A DNA stretch of 64,000 nucleotides from Pseudogymnoascus destructans. Its lineage: Eukaryota; Ascomycota; Leotiomycetes; Thelebolales; Thelebolaceae. The position numbers and the translations under genes were made by a program. The stretch's first letter is position 1; every line of letters begins with the position of its first letter. Location of the stretch: the NCBI RefSeq assembly GCF_001641265.1, contig NW_020167526.1, positions 558,001 through 622,000 on the forward strand. The letters are read 5' to 3'. This document shows, in pieces, positions 1 to 11,597 of this stretch. Under the pieces are notes generated by a model. The model made no database searches. It was not told where the DNA came from and worked only from the letters and a program-made list of their open reading frames with translations.

Positions 1-813
1 TTTGGCTTATCACACCAACAACAAGAGCAATACTACTCAACGATTGCTACAACCATCTATGATTCATTACACGTCATTGCTCCTTAGTTACTGGGCCGAT
101 ATTACCACATAGCATATCTCTACAACCCTCTATGATTCATTACATGACATCACTCATACTACCACATGACATATCTCTACCAACTAGAGGCCTAGGAGCA
201 TGAACGATAGCTCTAAAAGCTCCTACGAACCTCTATGATTCATTACACGTCATCGCTCTTTAGTTACCCACAAGATTGGTTAAGTTATGACATAATTTGT
301 CTATGACATAATTTGTCTATAGGGGTACTCTGACCTTGGACCTCCTTTTACTTCCTATAGGCTACGAACCTAAGAGATGGTTCTATGGGATTCTCTTATG
401 TCGACTACAGTTACCAAGCCTGGTAAGTCATGGAAAGTCTTGGAAAATGAGAGAACTACACTCCTTTAGCATAAATAGGATTGCCCTTTCCTTGAGAAAG
501 GGCAATCAATACAGTAAATCGACTATCACATACTTCCACATCTTTTTCAAGCTTCCAAGCATTCATCTTGTTACTCCTTGTTTCTGAAAAGTCAGTGAGG
601 TGTTAACCTCTGACTTACCCCTGAGTTCCCAGACTCAACATTTGTTGCAACTTGTCTGAACCACTTCACTACATCACACACCTGATTGCTGTGTTGTGGA
701 ATAGTCTAAGCTACAACCCTTTGGCTCTGTTTCCTAAGACAGTGTGTTGTCTTAGTAAATTCATCCCTTCCTTGGGTGGCTAGATTCTCACATCTGGTGC
801 ACCCACCATTACA
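1..813 (+). repeat. Gypsy-family LTR / 3'-end copy
   Basis: This stretch is a near-identical direct copy of 30557-31369. It starts with the same text (tttggcttatcacaccaaca) and ends at the same point (ggtgcacccaccattaca). Part of it also recurs inverted at about 31433-31753, next to the Gypsy pol fragment, so it is probably the 3' end and LTR of a Gypsy-type element. Within it the 16 bp unit tatgacataatttgtc is tandemly doubled near 293-320; the copy at 30.8 kb has one unit. The left end lies outside the window, so element limits and target duplication cannot be checked. No gene is carried. Confidence 0.7.
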
Positions 814-1026
814 CCCAGCTGAGTGGTACCCTGATGATTACGATACTACTCAGCATGGTTTCCATGTTGATCTTGATGCTGGCAGAGCATATGAAGCTTG
901 GGAGATGTTGGCTGAAGAAACTGAGCCTACCAATTTCAAGTGGGTCTTGCCATCCGATGATACATTGGTACTGTTGCCTCCAACAAAAGAATCAGAGGAG
1001 TTTCTCAGCCAGTTCTACAAAATGTA
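814..1026 (+). pseudogene. C-terminal ORF fragment, unknown, cut by LTR
   Basis: An open frame of about 70 codons continues from the LTR boundary to a TAG at 1024-1026. The part after the LTR is acidic and aromatic (begins around WYPDDYDTTQHGF) and reads like real coding sequence rather than random translation. I do not recognise the family. The frame has no start codon of its own, because the upstream part would lie on the far side of the LTR. It is probably the tail of a gene or transposon ORF truncated by the insertion. About 290 bp of AT-rich DNA with no feature follows before the hAT gene. Confidence 0.35.
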
Positions 1027-2152
1027 GATTAGTTTCTTCTTCTACAATAGTCTAGGTAGATCAATACACTACTGTTGACGCTACCACTTCTTAGTTTACT
1101 ATAAATATTACTATAATTGGCTTATAAGGCTATAGGCCCATAATACCAAAACACGCTACTACCATATACTCCACAAGTAATCTAAAATACTATAAAGAGG
1201 AGAATTCAAGCGAAATAGAGAAGTACGTATAGAATAGATGTAGACCTTAATAAATATTGAGGTTGACTGTTTTATTTTCCTGATAATAATATAATATTGA
1301 ATATTTTAAAATATTATGTCTTATAACCAATCTTTAAGTTCGCCAGCACAACCTTATAGCGATGTATTCTCTCTTGATGAGCCTTTATCTAGTAATAGAA
1401 CACCTGAGATTGAGTCCTCCCAACAACTTAACAACCAATGGGATGGGCTAGAAAAGATCCAAGGTCTAAATGTGCTAAAGTGGACGCCTTCAAAGGCAGG
1501 GGAACCAGTAATTGTTTGCCAGAGGTGTTTGAAAATACTCATCCACCCAAGTATTAAAGGCTCAGGGACAAGCACAATGAGCACTCACCTTCGATCAGCT
1601 GGGTGTATAAGGAAGTTATCAAACCATTCTACATTACATCAGAGCCAGCTCCGCCTCTCGCAATCCTCTCCAGTAAGCAATATTACATATTACTATACTT
1701 ATTACTATAAACATACCTAACTATTATTTAGAGTATGCGGCTACAACCAGAAGACGACCCAAAGGAAGCATTCTACAGTTACGTTCTTGAGACTGTAGTA
1801 TCTCTTAACATATCATTCCGATCTGTTGAGAATCCTATTTGGAGAGAGATGGCATTATGGCAGAATCAGAAATATCCACTTCCTTCACCAACAACCTTAC
1901 GGCGGCGCCTTGATGTTATGGTTAGTAATGCACAGCAGATTGCCCTTCATGGTCTTGTACCTGGGGCAAGGTGTGCATTATCTCTTGACAATTGGTCTAG
2001 CCCTGGAACAAGGCACTCCTTTATGGGTATTATGGCAACATTCATTACTGATAAATGGGAATACCGTGAGGCTTTAATTGGGTTTGAGTATCTTGATGGA
2101 GCCCATACAGGGAAAGATCTTGCAACCATTGTCCAGCGTGTTATATCCCAAT

Positions 2153-2627
2153 TGTTACGACGGAACAAGAAGGCTGGCCAACTACAGGACAGGAAGGAGG
2201 GAGGTCGCATGAGACCGGCCCTGGTACCTGGAGGGGCAGCGGGGAATAGTAGTTCCGAAAGTATCACGTGACGGACTCGCAGGATGATGAGAAGAGTCCT
2301 AAGAGTCCAGGACTCCGAGGACTCGAGTGAGTTCCCAGGAGTCCACTAGGCACGTGATGGACTCGCAGGATAATGAGAAGAGTCCTAAGAGTCCAGGACT
2401 CTGAGGACTCGAGTGAGTTCCCAAGAGTCCACTAGGCACGACGCCACTATATAAGTAGATAGTATTTCCTTAGATAGGAGCTTCGTGCTCAACTCAATAC
2501 AGTATTTGTTATATACTAGTAACGTGTTACTTGAAGCCTTTGTGTCTGATCCCCTGCCTCCTCTGATAAGTAAACCTTTACGCAAGAGAACCTCTGTGTC
2601 TTCTATCGTTTAGAAGTCAGCGTTACA
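2153..2627 (+). repeat. Solo LTR, family A copy 1 (475 bp)
   Basis: The sequence runs from TGTTACGACGG to AGCGTTACA and is flanked by the 5 bp duplication CCAAT (2148-2152 and 2628-2632), which sits inside the hAT transposase frame. Near-identical copies lie at 29726-30198 and 33191-33665, each with its own duplication. The LTR contains a roughly 90 bp internal direct repeat beginning CACGTGA(C/T)GGACTCGC and a TATA box (ctatataag near 2449). No internal retrotransposon sequence is attached, so this is the product of LTR-LTR recombination. Confidence 0.92.
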
Positions 2628-4289
2628 CCAATATCACCTCGATGGTAGAGTTCATTGTATTACAACTGATAATGCAAGTAATAATACTTCAATGATGGGG
2701 GTTATTAACGACATGGTAAAAGAGCTATCATCAGAGCCAACAAGATACCATGATGGAGTCATTCACCATATACCATGCTTCGCACATATTGTCCAGCTTG
2801 CACAAAAGGCTCTCCTTGGGTCAATCCGATTAAACCCAACAAAGTCAGAGCTACAGACTGACTGGGATGAAAATTCAGCCAACGAGATTAGAGATCTAAG
2901 TAAAGAGAGGGGCCTTCCATGGATCCTTGCCAAGGTATGTTTATAGTAATTTTTATAGTAATTGCCACTAATATAAAACTAGCTTCGGAAGCTAGCTGTC
3001 TTTGTGAATTCAAGTTTACAGCGAAGAGAGAGATTTATGGGAATCCAAAGACAGTGTATTAAAGATGGAGCAAAGGTCTTACGACTTATCCAAGATGTGT
3101 TAACGCGATGGGACTCAACCCTACATATGATGCTACAAGCAGTCTTACTCCAAGAAGCAGTGAATAAGTTTACAACTGAGTTTACTGCAGCTAATATATT
3201 TCATATTAGTCCCCCAGAGTGGAAACACATCACCTACCTTATTGATGTTACTCGCCAGTTTAGCTTCTGGACCTCAAACATGGGTATAGCAAGTGGTGCT
3301 CGACTAGGCTTTGTTTTACCAGCATATGACGAGCTATTTGAAGGGCTTGAGGAGTGTACCTGTCGGCTAAAGCCACTACAAGACCCATGGATCAAAAAGC
3401 TTCTTATAGCTATTGATAAAGCTATTCAAAAGCTTGACAAGTATTATACAAGATCTTGTACAGGTACTGGAAGCTTCTATGCCTTTGGAGCTATTCTATC
3501 TCCCCGGTTAAAGATGGAAGTGTTTAACCCTAACTATTGTTGGTTAAATCCTGAAACAAACTGGCAGAGGCATTTTGAGAAGCAATTCCGGGCACTATAT
3601 ACTCAACATTACGCCAACCAAGAAAGGTCAAAGCAGCACCAGTCACAGTATACAGAACTAGACAAGGACCCAATGGCTTTAATGTTAAATCGGAAGTGAA
3701 GCTATAACTCCTTAAGTCAGGCCACTGACCAGGGAGGAGAGATTGAGTGGTAACTTGCTCTCCGTAAGTCTATAGTAATAATTATAGTAATAATTACTAA
3801 CTTTTACTAGCACCCTCCCACCAACCACCATTATTATGGTGGAAAGATAACGAGCGATTATTCCCTGGGTTTGCTGCTATGGCCCGGGATATACTTTGTA
3901 TTCCTGCATCTGAAGCCCTCGTTGAGCGGGTCTTTAGTACTGCCCGTGCTGTCTGCAATTATAGGCGCAACCAGATGGCCCCTGAGACAATAAGGGGTAT
4001 TATGCTTGTCTTCTACCAACAGAAAATCGAACGGGAACAGCTCTTTGAACACTACTCAGTTACGGATATTATTGATTCAACCTATATGAATGATGAGGAA
4101 ATATCATTTGAGTATAATGCTCTAATTGATAATATCCAGGAGAAGATGGCACTACAGTACATTCCAGACCGAAGCCCAAGGCAGCCAAATACCTATGACC
4201 AGACAAGGCGGAACAAAGACCGGTTTGAATTTGTTCAATCACGACGAGGTCTCCATAGCTTGCCAAGGGTACAGCGGTCACAAGGCCAG

Positions 4290-4661
4290 TGTAAGGATGC
4301 CTCCGTACCTAGATACTCGAAGAACCTGTCTCAGAACTGTTACGGTCACTACAAACATGGAATCCGACTCGGTGGGGTTTCGAACCAGTAGAGGATCATA
4401 TAGCGACTTACACTATAGTGGGGGACGGTAAGTGTATAGGGTTCAGGGCCGATGTAGACCTGTTGCGGTGGAAGGTTCAGGGCTAGGGTTGGGATAACCG
4501 AGTCGGGCCCGTTTCCGGAGTTAAGGAAACAGACTCAACGGGGTTCCCCCTTCATCTTTTTTGTATCCTTCGTAGTAGACCTATAGGATAGAATACAGCA
4601 TCACCTCCGACTCGCACTCCCATATGCACCTACGGAGAGCCGTATTCCCTGTGTCCTTACA
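4290..4661 (+). repeat. Solo LTR, family B copy 1 (372 bp)
   Basis: It begins TGTAAGGATGCC and ends GTGTCCTTACA, so the termini form a short inverted repeat. The perfect 5 bp duplication GCCAG flanks it (4285-4289 and 4662-4666), inside the C-terminal part of the hAT gene. A diverged copy lies at 32506-32875. The 3' third, around the atcttttttgtatccttcg text, is the best-conserved part. No internal element is attached. Confidence 0.88.
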
Positions 4662-4934
4662 GCCAGCAAAGCCAAGTTCGTTACCAAAGTCAAGTTGATC
4701 TCTCAACTTTTGACTTTATTGACCATGAGGTAGACGATTTTGAGGGGTACCCCCTAGCCAGAGTGAGGGTGATTATTTACTACCTTCACTTCCTATTGCA
4801 AAGAAATCACGGAAGGATAATGGGGCCCAGTTGCCCCAGAAGGCAGTAGTTGAAACAGTTGAGTTAAGCCAGGTCCGTAATAAGTCTCGGTCTGGTCGGG
4901 AAATTCAGGAGTCATGGCGTAACATAGATCTATA

Positions 4935-6794
4935 ACGTACATGTATAGCGAAAGCGCCAAACAAGCGAAAGCGCCAAAATTATCTACCCTCACGACAAAC
5001 ATTGCGATAAATCTACCACAACATTAGAAATCAATTGAAACTACTCGGAGTCCTCTTCCTCAGAGGTGTCTATTACAATCTGACACGTGCGCGCATTGTG
5101 CCCAGTCTCACCACACTTGCCACAGCGACGGGCATGGGTTTCTTCCCTTGGCTTCCGACCACGGCTTGCCCTTATTTCCTGCTCTACCTGCTGCACAACA
5201 TCCCTCTCATCCTGTAGCTCTTGCGCCCCTTGTTGACTAAGTGATCCTCCTTGCTGTAGTCGTGTTTTCCTAGCTCTCCGGCGCTTGCTTAGTACTTCAT
5301 TTGCCTGTCGTAGGTTTTGGTTCTCTCCCTTTAGCAGTGCTAATTGATGCATTATTTGCGATGCACCCTTTGTAAACTGGTCAACAGCTGCATAGATTGA
5401 GGTTGGAGAGCTATTTTGATGGCGTGAAATCCGAGTTTTAATAAATGTAGACTGTGACATAGCTTCAATTGGGTTGTTTGGTGTCTGAGAAACCCAAGGT
5501 TGAGCAGTACCTGGGCGGGAGCTTGGAGGCGTTGGTGTCCTTAACTTAAGATCAAGTGTAGATATCACTCTCTCAGGGTCAAATGGAAGAAGCCCTGCCC
5601 CTCGGAACCCGCCTCGAATGTTACTTTCCGTCATTGTAGTGTTAAATGCAGCGTGGAAGGCAGGAAAGAAGTCATCCTTTGTAATATGAGAAATATGAGC
5701 CTGCATCATATCTTCAATTTGCCGACCATAAGCCTGCTTTAACGGGCCGAAACAGCCAACATCAAGTGGCTGGAGTAGATGAGAAGAGTGAGCAGGCATA
5801 CAAAGCGTAATAATGTTGTGTTCCTTGCAGTACTCCTCAAACTCATCTGAGTGGTGGCTCTCATGACCATCAAGGACTAACAAGCGATAACCACCAACAC
5901 TCCGGGCCTTTGTATGCTTCTCAAAGTGCTGAATCCAATCCATGCCTCTCTCGTTTGTAGTCCAGCCATTTTCAGTAACAGAAATCACCCAATCGCTTGA
6001 AAATCCACTATTCTCATACCAAGATGTAAGGTGGTTTTTGCCTGCAACAATGATAAATGGTGGTACTGCCCAACCTTGAGAACTAACGCCTTGGATTACT
6101 GTAACCCATTCCCGATTACCAGGCTGTACCTTCTTTGCTTTTGCCCGCCCGTCTGAGCTTGTTACAACCATAGCAGTTGAGATAACGCCCATCATAAACC
6201 CAGTCTCATCAAAGTTGTAGATATCTGCTTCATCGATACCATATTTCGCAATTGTGTTACGCACAAGCTCAAACCAGCCATTAATAACTTCTGGATCTTC
6301 GCACTTAGCCCTCTGGTAGTCGTATTTGCGCTGAAAGCGTGTCTGGAGCTCTACACGCCGCTTAACAAAGTTTGAAGCCCAACGCGACCCAACGCGTGAC
6401 ACGTCGCGTGTTGCAAGTAGTCGACTTGCCATATCTTCAACAACAGACAGCCGAGGAGGAAACCCTTTGGCAGCTAGGTCGAGTATATACTGAACAAGGA
6501 CGGACTCCTCTAGGTTAGTTAATTTCCGTGAGTTGGCTTGGATATCGCGTCGTGAAGGTACACCTTCTAGACGACGACCTAGCTTGCGGTGGTCCACAGA
6601 ATAGATCCTAGCAGCAACTCGAAGGCGTAACTTTGGGTTGCTTTGCATAGCCTGGATAGCTAGCACTAATTGGCTTTCATCGTTTTTATGGGGCATGTTT
6701 TGTTGTTGAGGAATTTAACATTTAGTTGGGGGGTTTGGTCACCGCATCATTTTGGCGCTTTCGCTTGTTTGGCGCTTTCGCTATACATGTACGT
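4935..6794 (-). mobile_element. Fot1/Pogo element copy 1 (1860 bp)
   Basis: A complete Tc1/mariner-superfamily element of the Pogo/Fot1 type is flanked by the TA target dinucleotide (4933-4934 and 6795-6796). The terminal inverted repeats start ACGTACATGTATAGCGAAAG and contain a 17 bp unit (aagcgccaaacaagcga phase) present twice at each end. It inserted into the 3' part of the hAT gene. It is almost identical to the element at 35551-37427, so both moved recently. The single ORF is open throughout. Confidence 0.95.
5041..6696 (-). CDS. Fot1/Pogo transposase (551 aa)
   Basis: Cut-and-paste transposase of the DDE_1 (CENP-B-like) family. The N-terminal ~130 residues carry a psq/HTH region and an HTH_CENPB DNA-binding domain. 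The catalytic core shows D163 (NFDETGF), D276 (VLDGHES) and D312 (QPLDVGCF), a DD35D spacing. The C-terminus is a lysine/arginine-rich coiled coil, then a CCHC zinc knuckle (CGKCGETGHNARTC) near residue 525. The ATG sits about 100 bp inside the inverted repeat and there are no introns or stops, so the protein looks functional. It differs from the copy at 35657-37312 by only a few residues (N/D at 20, G/E in LLKGEN, H/R near the knuckle). Confidence 0.95.
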   Translation of the reverse strand: MPHKNDESQLVLAIQAMQSNPKLRLRVAARIYSVDHRKLGRRLEGVPSRRDIQANSRKLTNLEESVLVQYILDLAAKGFPPRLSVVEDMASRLLATRDVSRVGSRWASNFVKRRVELQTRFQRKYDYQRAKCEDPEVINGWFELVRNTIAKYGIDEADIYNFDETGFMMGVISTAMVVTSSDGRAKAKKVQPGNREWVTVIQGVSSQGWAVPPFIIVAGKNHLTSWYENSGFSSDWVISVTENGWTTNERGMDWIQHFEKHTKARSVGGYRLLVLDGHESHHSDEFEEYCKEHNIITLCMPAHSSHLLQPLDVGCFGPLKQAYGRQIEDMMQAHISHITKDDFFPAFHAAFNTTMTESNIRGGFRGAGLLPFDPERVISTLDLKLRTPTPPSSRPGTAQPWVSQTPNNPIEAMSQSTFIKTRISRHQNSSPTSIYAAVDQFTKGASQIMHQLALLKGENQNLRQANEVLSKRRRARKTRLQQGGSLSQQGAQELQDERDVVQQVEQEIRASRGRKPREETHARRCGKCGETGHNARTCQIVIDTSEEEDSE

Positions 6795-7060
6795 TAGTAA
6801 TAAATATAGTAATTGCTTGTAAATTATACGTCCTATACAAACTACACTCACATATATAAAGTACACGTGATAGCAAATATAAATGTCCCGTGACTGGTTT
6901 CTTGGCAGACCGGTGGGTACCCGTGGGTTATTGGCTTCAGACCGGCCCATGGTCTGGGTGGAAGTTTTCCACCCAGACAGACCCATGGGCCGGTCTGGGT
7001 TAGGTTACCTGGTGGGGTCGGTTACCCATGACGCACACTAGTCGCGTAGGGGTCTGTTTG
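6795..7060. repeat. Probable hAT 3' flank with hairpin
   Basis: Resumes the sequence interrupted by the Pogo element. It contains a paired TATAGTAAT-like tract (6796-6815) and a strong hairpin whose arms are cagaccggcccatggtctgg and its near-complement around 6938-6998. The end, ggttacccatgacgcacact near 7021, recurs at about 40922, where it follows a similar 'cagaccgg' region. A shared end sequence next to a hairpin is typical of DNA-transposon subtermini, so this may be the hAT 3' end or a related non-autonomous element. No 8 bp duplication was confirmed. Confidence 0.45.
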
Positions 7061-7476
7061 TGTAGAGCCTCCCGCCACGAGGTTTAGGCGTAGAGAGCGT
7101 AGGTTAGTCATTGTTGAATCCTCGGCCCGGAAGCAGGGATCAGGGCCCTGATACCGAAGCTGTGTCAGCCAGCTTCGTGATCCTCCGGATCCTGGATCTT
7201 CCGATTCTAAAGCTTCGATTCTGAAGCTCCAGGGAACGAACCGAAACCAGGAGGGTTTTAGGATCCGAACCACGAATAGGCACACCCATAACAGTATATA
7301 TAGTACTTAGAATAGCTTCAATTATAAAAACATGCATTACAAAATTATCACTTTGGGCCCTACTGCTTCATGACTATATTTTCAGTTTATATTCTCTACC
7401 TACTGCCACGGATCCTACGGATTTTGTTCCACAGTCATCAAGGGAGATGGCATGCCAAATAAAAGTATAGGTAGGC
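7061..7476. other. Intergenic, no gene seen
   Basis: About 400 bp between the transposon block and the DUF7730-like ORF. It contains several overlapping aagcttcg/gatcctccggatcc short palindromes (7150-7250) and an AT-rich tract near 7300. Short frames here look like chance ORFs. Confidence 0.4.
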
Positions 7477-8234
7477 CTATGGTCTGGTATCGTATATAAA
7501 GATATCTACAGCAGTAATACTCGCGAGGCGTTGGGGAGGGAATGTGAATGGGAGCGACTTCACAGTGCCAGTGCTGTCTCTGTGGAAATGGATTCTGTTC
7601 GTTCCATATAATACCGCAATAGCTTCAGAATACCTACTTGCTGTTAGATATGGACAAACACTTAGATGCATAGACTGCGGATATGTGGAGACAGGCTCAC
7701 CCTTGGCGGCATGTGAAAAGCCACCTAGTATCAATATGGCAACCCCCTCTATCTGTCCCTCGCGGACAATAGAGCCACCAATACAACCCTCAGGCTTACT
7801 CTTGTCTTCATCCATGACAGAGTTGAACTTGTCGTGTCTAATGCCTGGGACGTCAGGATAACCATGATACAGCTGTATGTGCAACGTCCGGTTGCCGAAT
7901 AAATCCCTATATACGAGCATCCGCAGTTCAAAGGGCAACCGAGAAAAAAATAAGCTTGATGATTGCGAGGCTGTATGCAAGATTGGGGTTGGCGGCTCAG
8001 CCGGATTAAGCGGATACGGCGATGAATCCAGAGTTAAAGCACGAGGCGTGGCGTAGGGAGAGTTGGGTATGCCAGAGATTGAGGTTTTTCGTTCCTAGGA
8101 GATTCTCTCTTGGCACCAAACCAGGTCAGAGGAGTATAAGGCTTCTGACGAATACGATGTAGCCAGTGCCACCTAGGAGAATTCGTAGTCCCTCCACCGC
8201 CACACCTTAAACAGTCAGCATGGTCGTGGCTCAT
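7477..8234 (-). CDS. DUF7730-like protein, probably truncated
   Basis: The clear coding segment is 7980-7477. It begins in the middle of a frame that stays open upstream to about 8043 and encodes FFSRLPFELRMLVYRDLFGN, the 'LP.ELR..IY' start motif of the fungal DUF7730/2EXR group, followed by a region ending in SEAIAVLYGTNRIHF (typical 'Y.EA...LY..N.F'). It stops at DTRP, far short of the usual 250-400 residues, so the 3' part is missing. A further ORF at 8234-8034 (MSHDHADCLRCGG) lies in another frame and could be a first exon, but I found no convincing splice. Function unknown; often expanded and fragmentary in fungal genomes. Confidence 0.5.
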
Positions 8235-8576
8235 TGTTTTGTGTTGTTAACAAAAGCTTCGTCGTGTATGGAAGGCGGCAATTGTGACTACTGCGTTATG
8301 GCTGACAGGGTTGAAAAATCGGCAGGGGGTCACAAGGGTCTGAATCATGTTGATAAAATCAATAAAGCAAGCAATTCTTTGGTATGTTTGTAGGCTCTAA
8401 ATTCGACTTTGGGGTGTATATATGAGACAAAGGCAAAATGCTGACAATAAAACGCAGGCTATGCAAAGCATTCTAGAAGGTAACCATAACCAAGTAGAAG
8501 AAAGAAAATGTACTACAGGATCCGTGAACATGACCATCTATATTACGTAATCGTCTAGGTATGATCTCCTGTATAC
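8235..8576. other. Intergenic, no gene seen
   Basis: Space between the DUF7730-like ORF and the 3' end of the transporter gene, both on the minus strand. No coding frame, RNA gene or repeat stands out. It probably holds the promoter of the former. Confidence 0.4.
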
Positions 8577-10953
8577 CTAAAACTTACACTCCCCTCTTTC
8601 CGTCACAAATTTCGGTACAGGGGCTACCTTGTCACCCCCAGCCCAGTTTATAATTGTCATCGAGGTTGTGTACACCATGACTATAGCGCCGCAGACGCAA
8701 AGGAAAATATCGGAGAACTTCCGGAAACGAGTCGTTGCAACGGCGCGGTAATGGAGCATAGGCTGTTGGCTGTTAGCATGTCGGTTCTAAGTGATGGGAG
8801 AAGGCAGGGGAACTTGCAGGATAAATATAAACAAGTGGCACGCAAGCAAAGCTTCCAACGATGGCCACAAACTTGTCCAAATCTGCCGCACCACCCCATG
8901 CAATAGCAGCACAGAGCATCACGACGAAGAAGCGGAAGGCATTCTTTTGCCACTTGATATATGGATTGTACTTTCCGCTCCTCGTGAAAAGCTCGGTTTC
9001 GGTGATGCGGATGGCTGGGAAGATCTGGAGAGGCGTTGACAGCAGAATCGCAACGCTGTACATGAACTGCACCGCATTGACGAATTTATCGTCTTGCGGC
9101 ATGTTGAGGATGACAACGGTTTCAGTCTTAGAGCCGAATGCGGCATAAGAGAGCGCACCCATGGATAGGAAGATAACGGTAATAATAACCATTACTAGGC
9201 CCAAGACACGTGGGAACTTTTGTGGCTCGCGCATCGATTCTTGGATGGGAATGATGAGACCAATCCCTTCAAAGGTGAAAATGGCGGTTCCGATGAAGAG
9301 AGTCCAGTCTTTCGGATTGAAGTTAACGATATCAGCTACTCCTTGCGTAGCAATAGTGAATATGTCGAAGTAGTAAAGATAAGCCAAACCAAGAAGAATC
9401 AAGGCGTCGGCGACAAGGGCCGTAAATGCTAGTTTGCTGATGTCTCTCATCAACGAAAATGGCAGGAATATCGCCATTTGCATCAAGATCAGATACTTGA
9501 TCTCGATATGCGTTTTGCAGTCTGACACGGCGAGTATAAATGCTTGGAGGTTCTCCGAGGTAAAAACGATATATGCAGCGACGAATCCAATCTGGCTGAT
9601 AACGATTGATGCAAGGATGGCTGTTCGCAACCACTTCCCGTATAAGATGCCGCCCATATCACCAAATGACCCTTCTATCTTCAATCGTGTATTGACCAAG
9701 AGCACAAAGCAATAGTAGCTGATAATTGCGACAAAAAGAAGAATCACGTTGCTGAAGAGCATTCCGCCGTTTAGGTAGGCCTTCGGCAGGAAGAGCACGC
9801 CAGTGCCGACGAAGGACTTCAGCAGAAGCAGGAGTGCTCCCCAAGAGTCATTTTGGCCGCTCCCACCACGGTCCTTCCGTCTCCTCTTCTTACGTGCGCC
9901 TGGGGTAAGAAGAGCGCTATTTTCCATGCGCTCCCCTTCACTACCCTCCCCTTCATCGTAAAACTCATCATATGAATCGGAGGCAAAGTACTCGTTGGGC
10001 CCCAATGCTTCGTCGTCTTCCTCGAGCTCTTCACCAGCGAAGTGGCCGTATATCGTTAGGAATTCCATGAAGTTGTTCGTGAACAGCTTTGCATGCCTTG
10101 GGTTTCTTGCCGAACCACTGCTTTCGCCTTCTTCTACATCTCTCTCAGGGCTGGGGCTTGCGGCGACTCTTCGTAGGTAATTCCGGCGCATTCCACCAGG
10201 TACTTTTATCGAGTTGATATCGAGCACTTCGTCGTCTGTATGCGGCCTTGAGAGGTTGAAGCTGTGACTCCTCCCACGCCCTCGGCCAAGCGCTCTAGCC
10301 TCCTCAGTCCACTTGTATATCGGTCTAGTAATATCTCCTCCTTGCAACTGCAAGCTGGAAAACTCATTGGCGCCTAAACCTGGTGCAATAGAATCGAAGT
10401 CCGTCTTTGTCTTAGAAGTATCACGGTGCGTGTCAGACGCACCATTGGAAGCGTCATCACTCTCTTGCACTTCCGAGGATTGAACAAGATGCCTTTGAAC
10501 AATGTCTGGATCTTCAAGTCCGGTTGTACCTTGGTAGCCAGAGGCGTGAGCACCTTGTATCGAGCGAGTGAATGAGCCGTAGTTGGTCTGTGGGTCGGCG
10601 GCCTGCAAATTCGCACCCGCAGTTCCAGGAGACAAAGGTCGTAGCGGTGCAGTGCCAAACCGAGGCGGGGAATTGCCAATAGAGCTCGAAAAGGCGGCAG
10701 CAAGTGCAGAGACTCCAGGGCCTGTAAGGGATGAGTGCTCGGTCGGGCCGCCAGCAAGTGGCGTTAACGAATCCCCTGCTGTGCCTGCCTGGCCGGATAC
10801 GGGTATTTGCCGCAGTGTAGGAGTGCCAGACAAATGGCTCGAGGGAACTGGCGACGCAAGCCGGGCAGTGGATGATGCACGAGGCGCGGAGGTCCCAAGT
10901 CGAGACGACCCAGGAGACGTGCCCAGCAGAGGGTTGGAAGCCGAATGGTCCAT
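8577..10953 (-). CDS. Vacuolar amino-acid transporter, AVT3/AVT4-like
   Basis: Member of the Aa_trans (AAAP/SLC36) family, proton-coupled carriers that in yeast export neutral amino acids from the vacuole. Residues 1-370 are a long Ser/Pro/Gly-rich cytosolic tail with an acidic patch (EELEEDDEALGPNEYFASDSYDEF), a layout typical of fungal Avt3. The 11-helix domain starts at SWGALLLLLKSFVGTGVLFLP, the family signature. Exon 1 runs 10953-8818 and exon 2 8762-8577; the 55 bp intron 8817-8763 has a GC donor (GCAAGT) and CAG acceptor, and joining them continues ..VYIYP into PMLHYRAVATT, as in homologues. Predicted length is about 773 aa. It is divergent from the SLC12 gene, 644 bp away. Confidence 0.88.
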
Positions 10954-11597
10954 TGTAGTAGATGCGGCGGATGGCTGATTCGTCGCAAGGCCTTCACAAT
11001 CTCGATGTCGAATTGTGGCCTCTATCGCAGCATACCGGGCGTTGAGTGAGGATGACTATGAGGTACTCTTCTAGAGTAGGTAGCTTGAAGGGTTGTTCGT
11101 GTTAACGCCAAGTACTGTCTGTGGTCAGGAGACAAAACTTGGGATAGGAGAACTAGAAGGTGTTAGAGTGATTGAGGCTGACGAGATTTATGTTTCTCTT
11201 GATGCATTGATAAGCGGATCCCAAAGGCACAAGACCCCCCTGTCACGCACTCTGGTACACTTGGGGGTATTTGGAGAATTTGGTCACGTTTTTTCTCTTA
11301 TCAGTGCCGCCAATCAATCGGGTGGAGCTACCCGGGTTGCCCTGTTTTATGTGCCTGGCCCCGACGTCAGAGGATGCTTCGAAGCTCACGCCAAGAGTCA
11401 AATTAATTCAATCAATAACTACGAAGTCTCTTAGCTATCCCGCCTTCCCAACTTGCTCAATAACTGCTCGAGTACTATCACGATGAAATCGTTATAATTG
11501 TGACTTTCTTACTCTCCGTGGCTCGAGGCCCATTCGACCCGTGGCCGTCGTGCTTCCTAGATTGGCATCTGAACCTCCATCGTCGAAGTGAGGGGCA
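10954..11597. promoter_or_regulatory. Divergent promoter of transporter genes
   Basis: The 644 bp between the start codons of the AVT3-like gene (minus) and the SLC12 gene (plus) must hold both promoters. Candidate pyrimidine tracts occur near 11285 and 11510. No specific operator was recognised. ORFs inside this gap are short and lack family features. Confidence 0.5.

Larger units (their letters stand above)
1316..4934 (+). pseudogene. hAT-family transposase, interrupted and decayed
   Basis: Exon 1 (1316-1672) encodes a BED-type zinc finger (CQRC, then paired H/C). Exon 2 holds the RNase H-like core; the TTDNASNN block after 2650 is the diagnostic hAT motif. The exon from 3811 encodes the hAT C-terminal dimerisation domain (IPASEALVERVFSTARAVCN). 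Introns are visible at 1673-1731, 2935-2982 and 3764-3810, each with canonical ends and a paired TATAGTAAT motif. The frame is broken by a solo LTR at 2153-2627, a second solo LTR at 4290-4661, a Pogo element from 4935, and in-frame stops near 3697 and 3750 that CGA-to-TGA and CAA-to-TAA changes would explain. The element is therefore dead. Its termini are not certain; the 3' end may lie near 7040. Confidence 0.85.

Noticed and set aside
1735..2271. 178-codon open frame as one gene
   Set aside because: It is a chimera: hAT exon 2 runs into solo LTR A at 2153. The same C-terminal peptide appears at the other two LTR copies.
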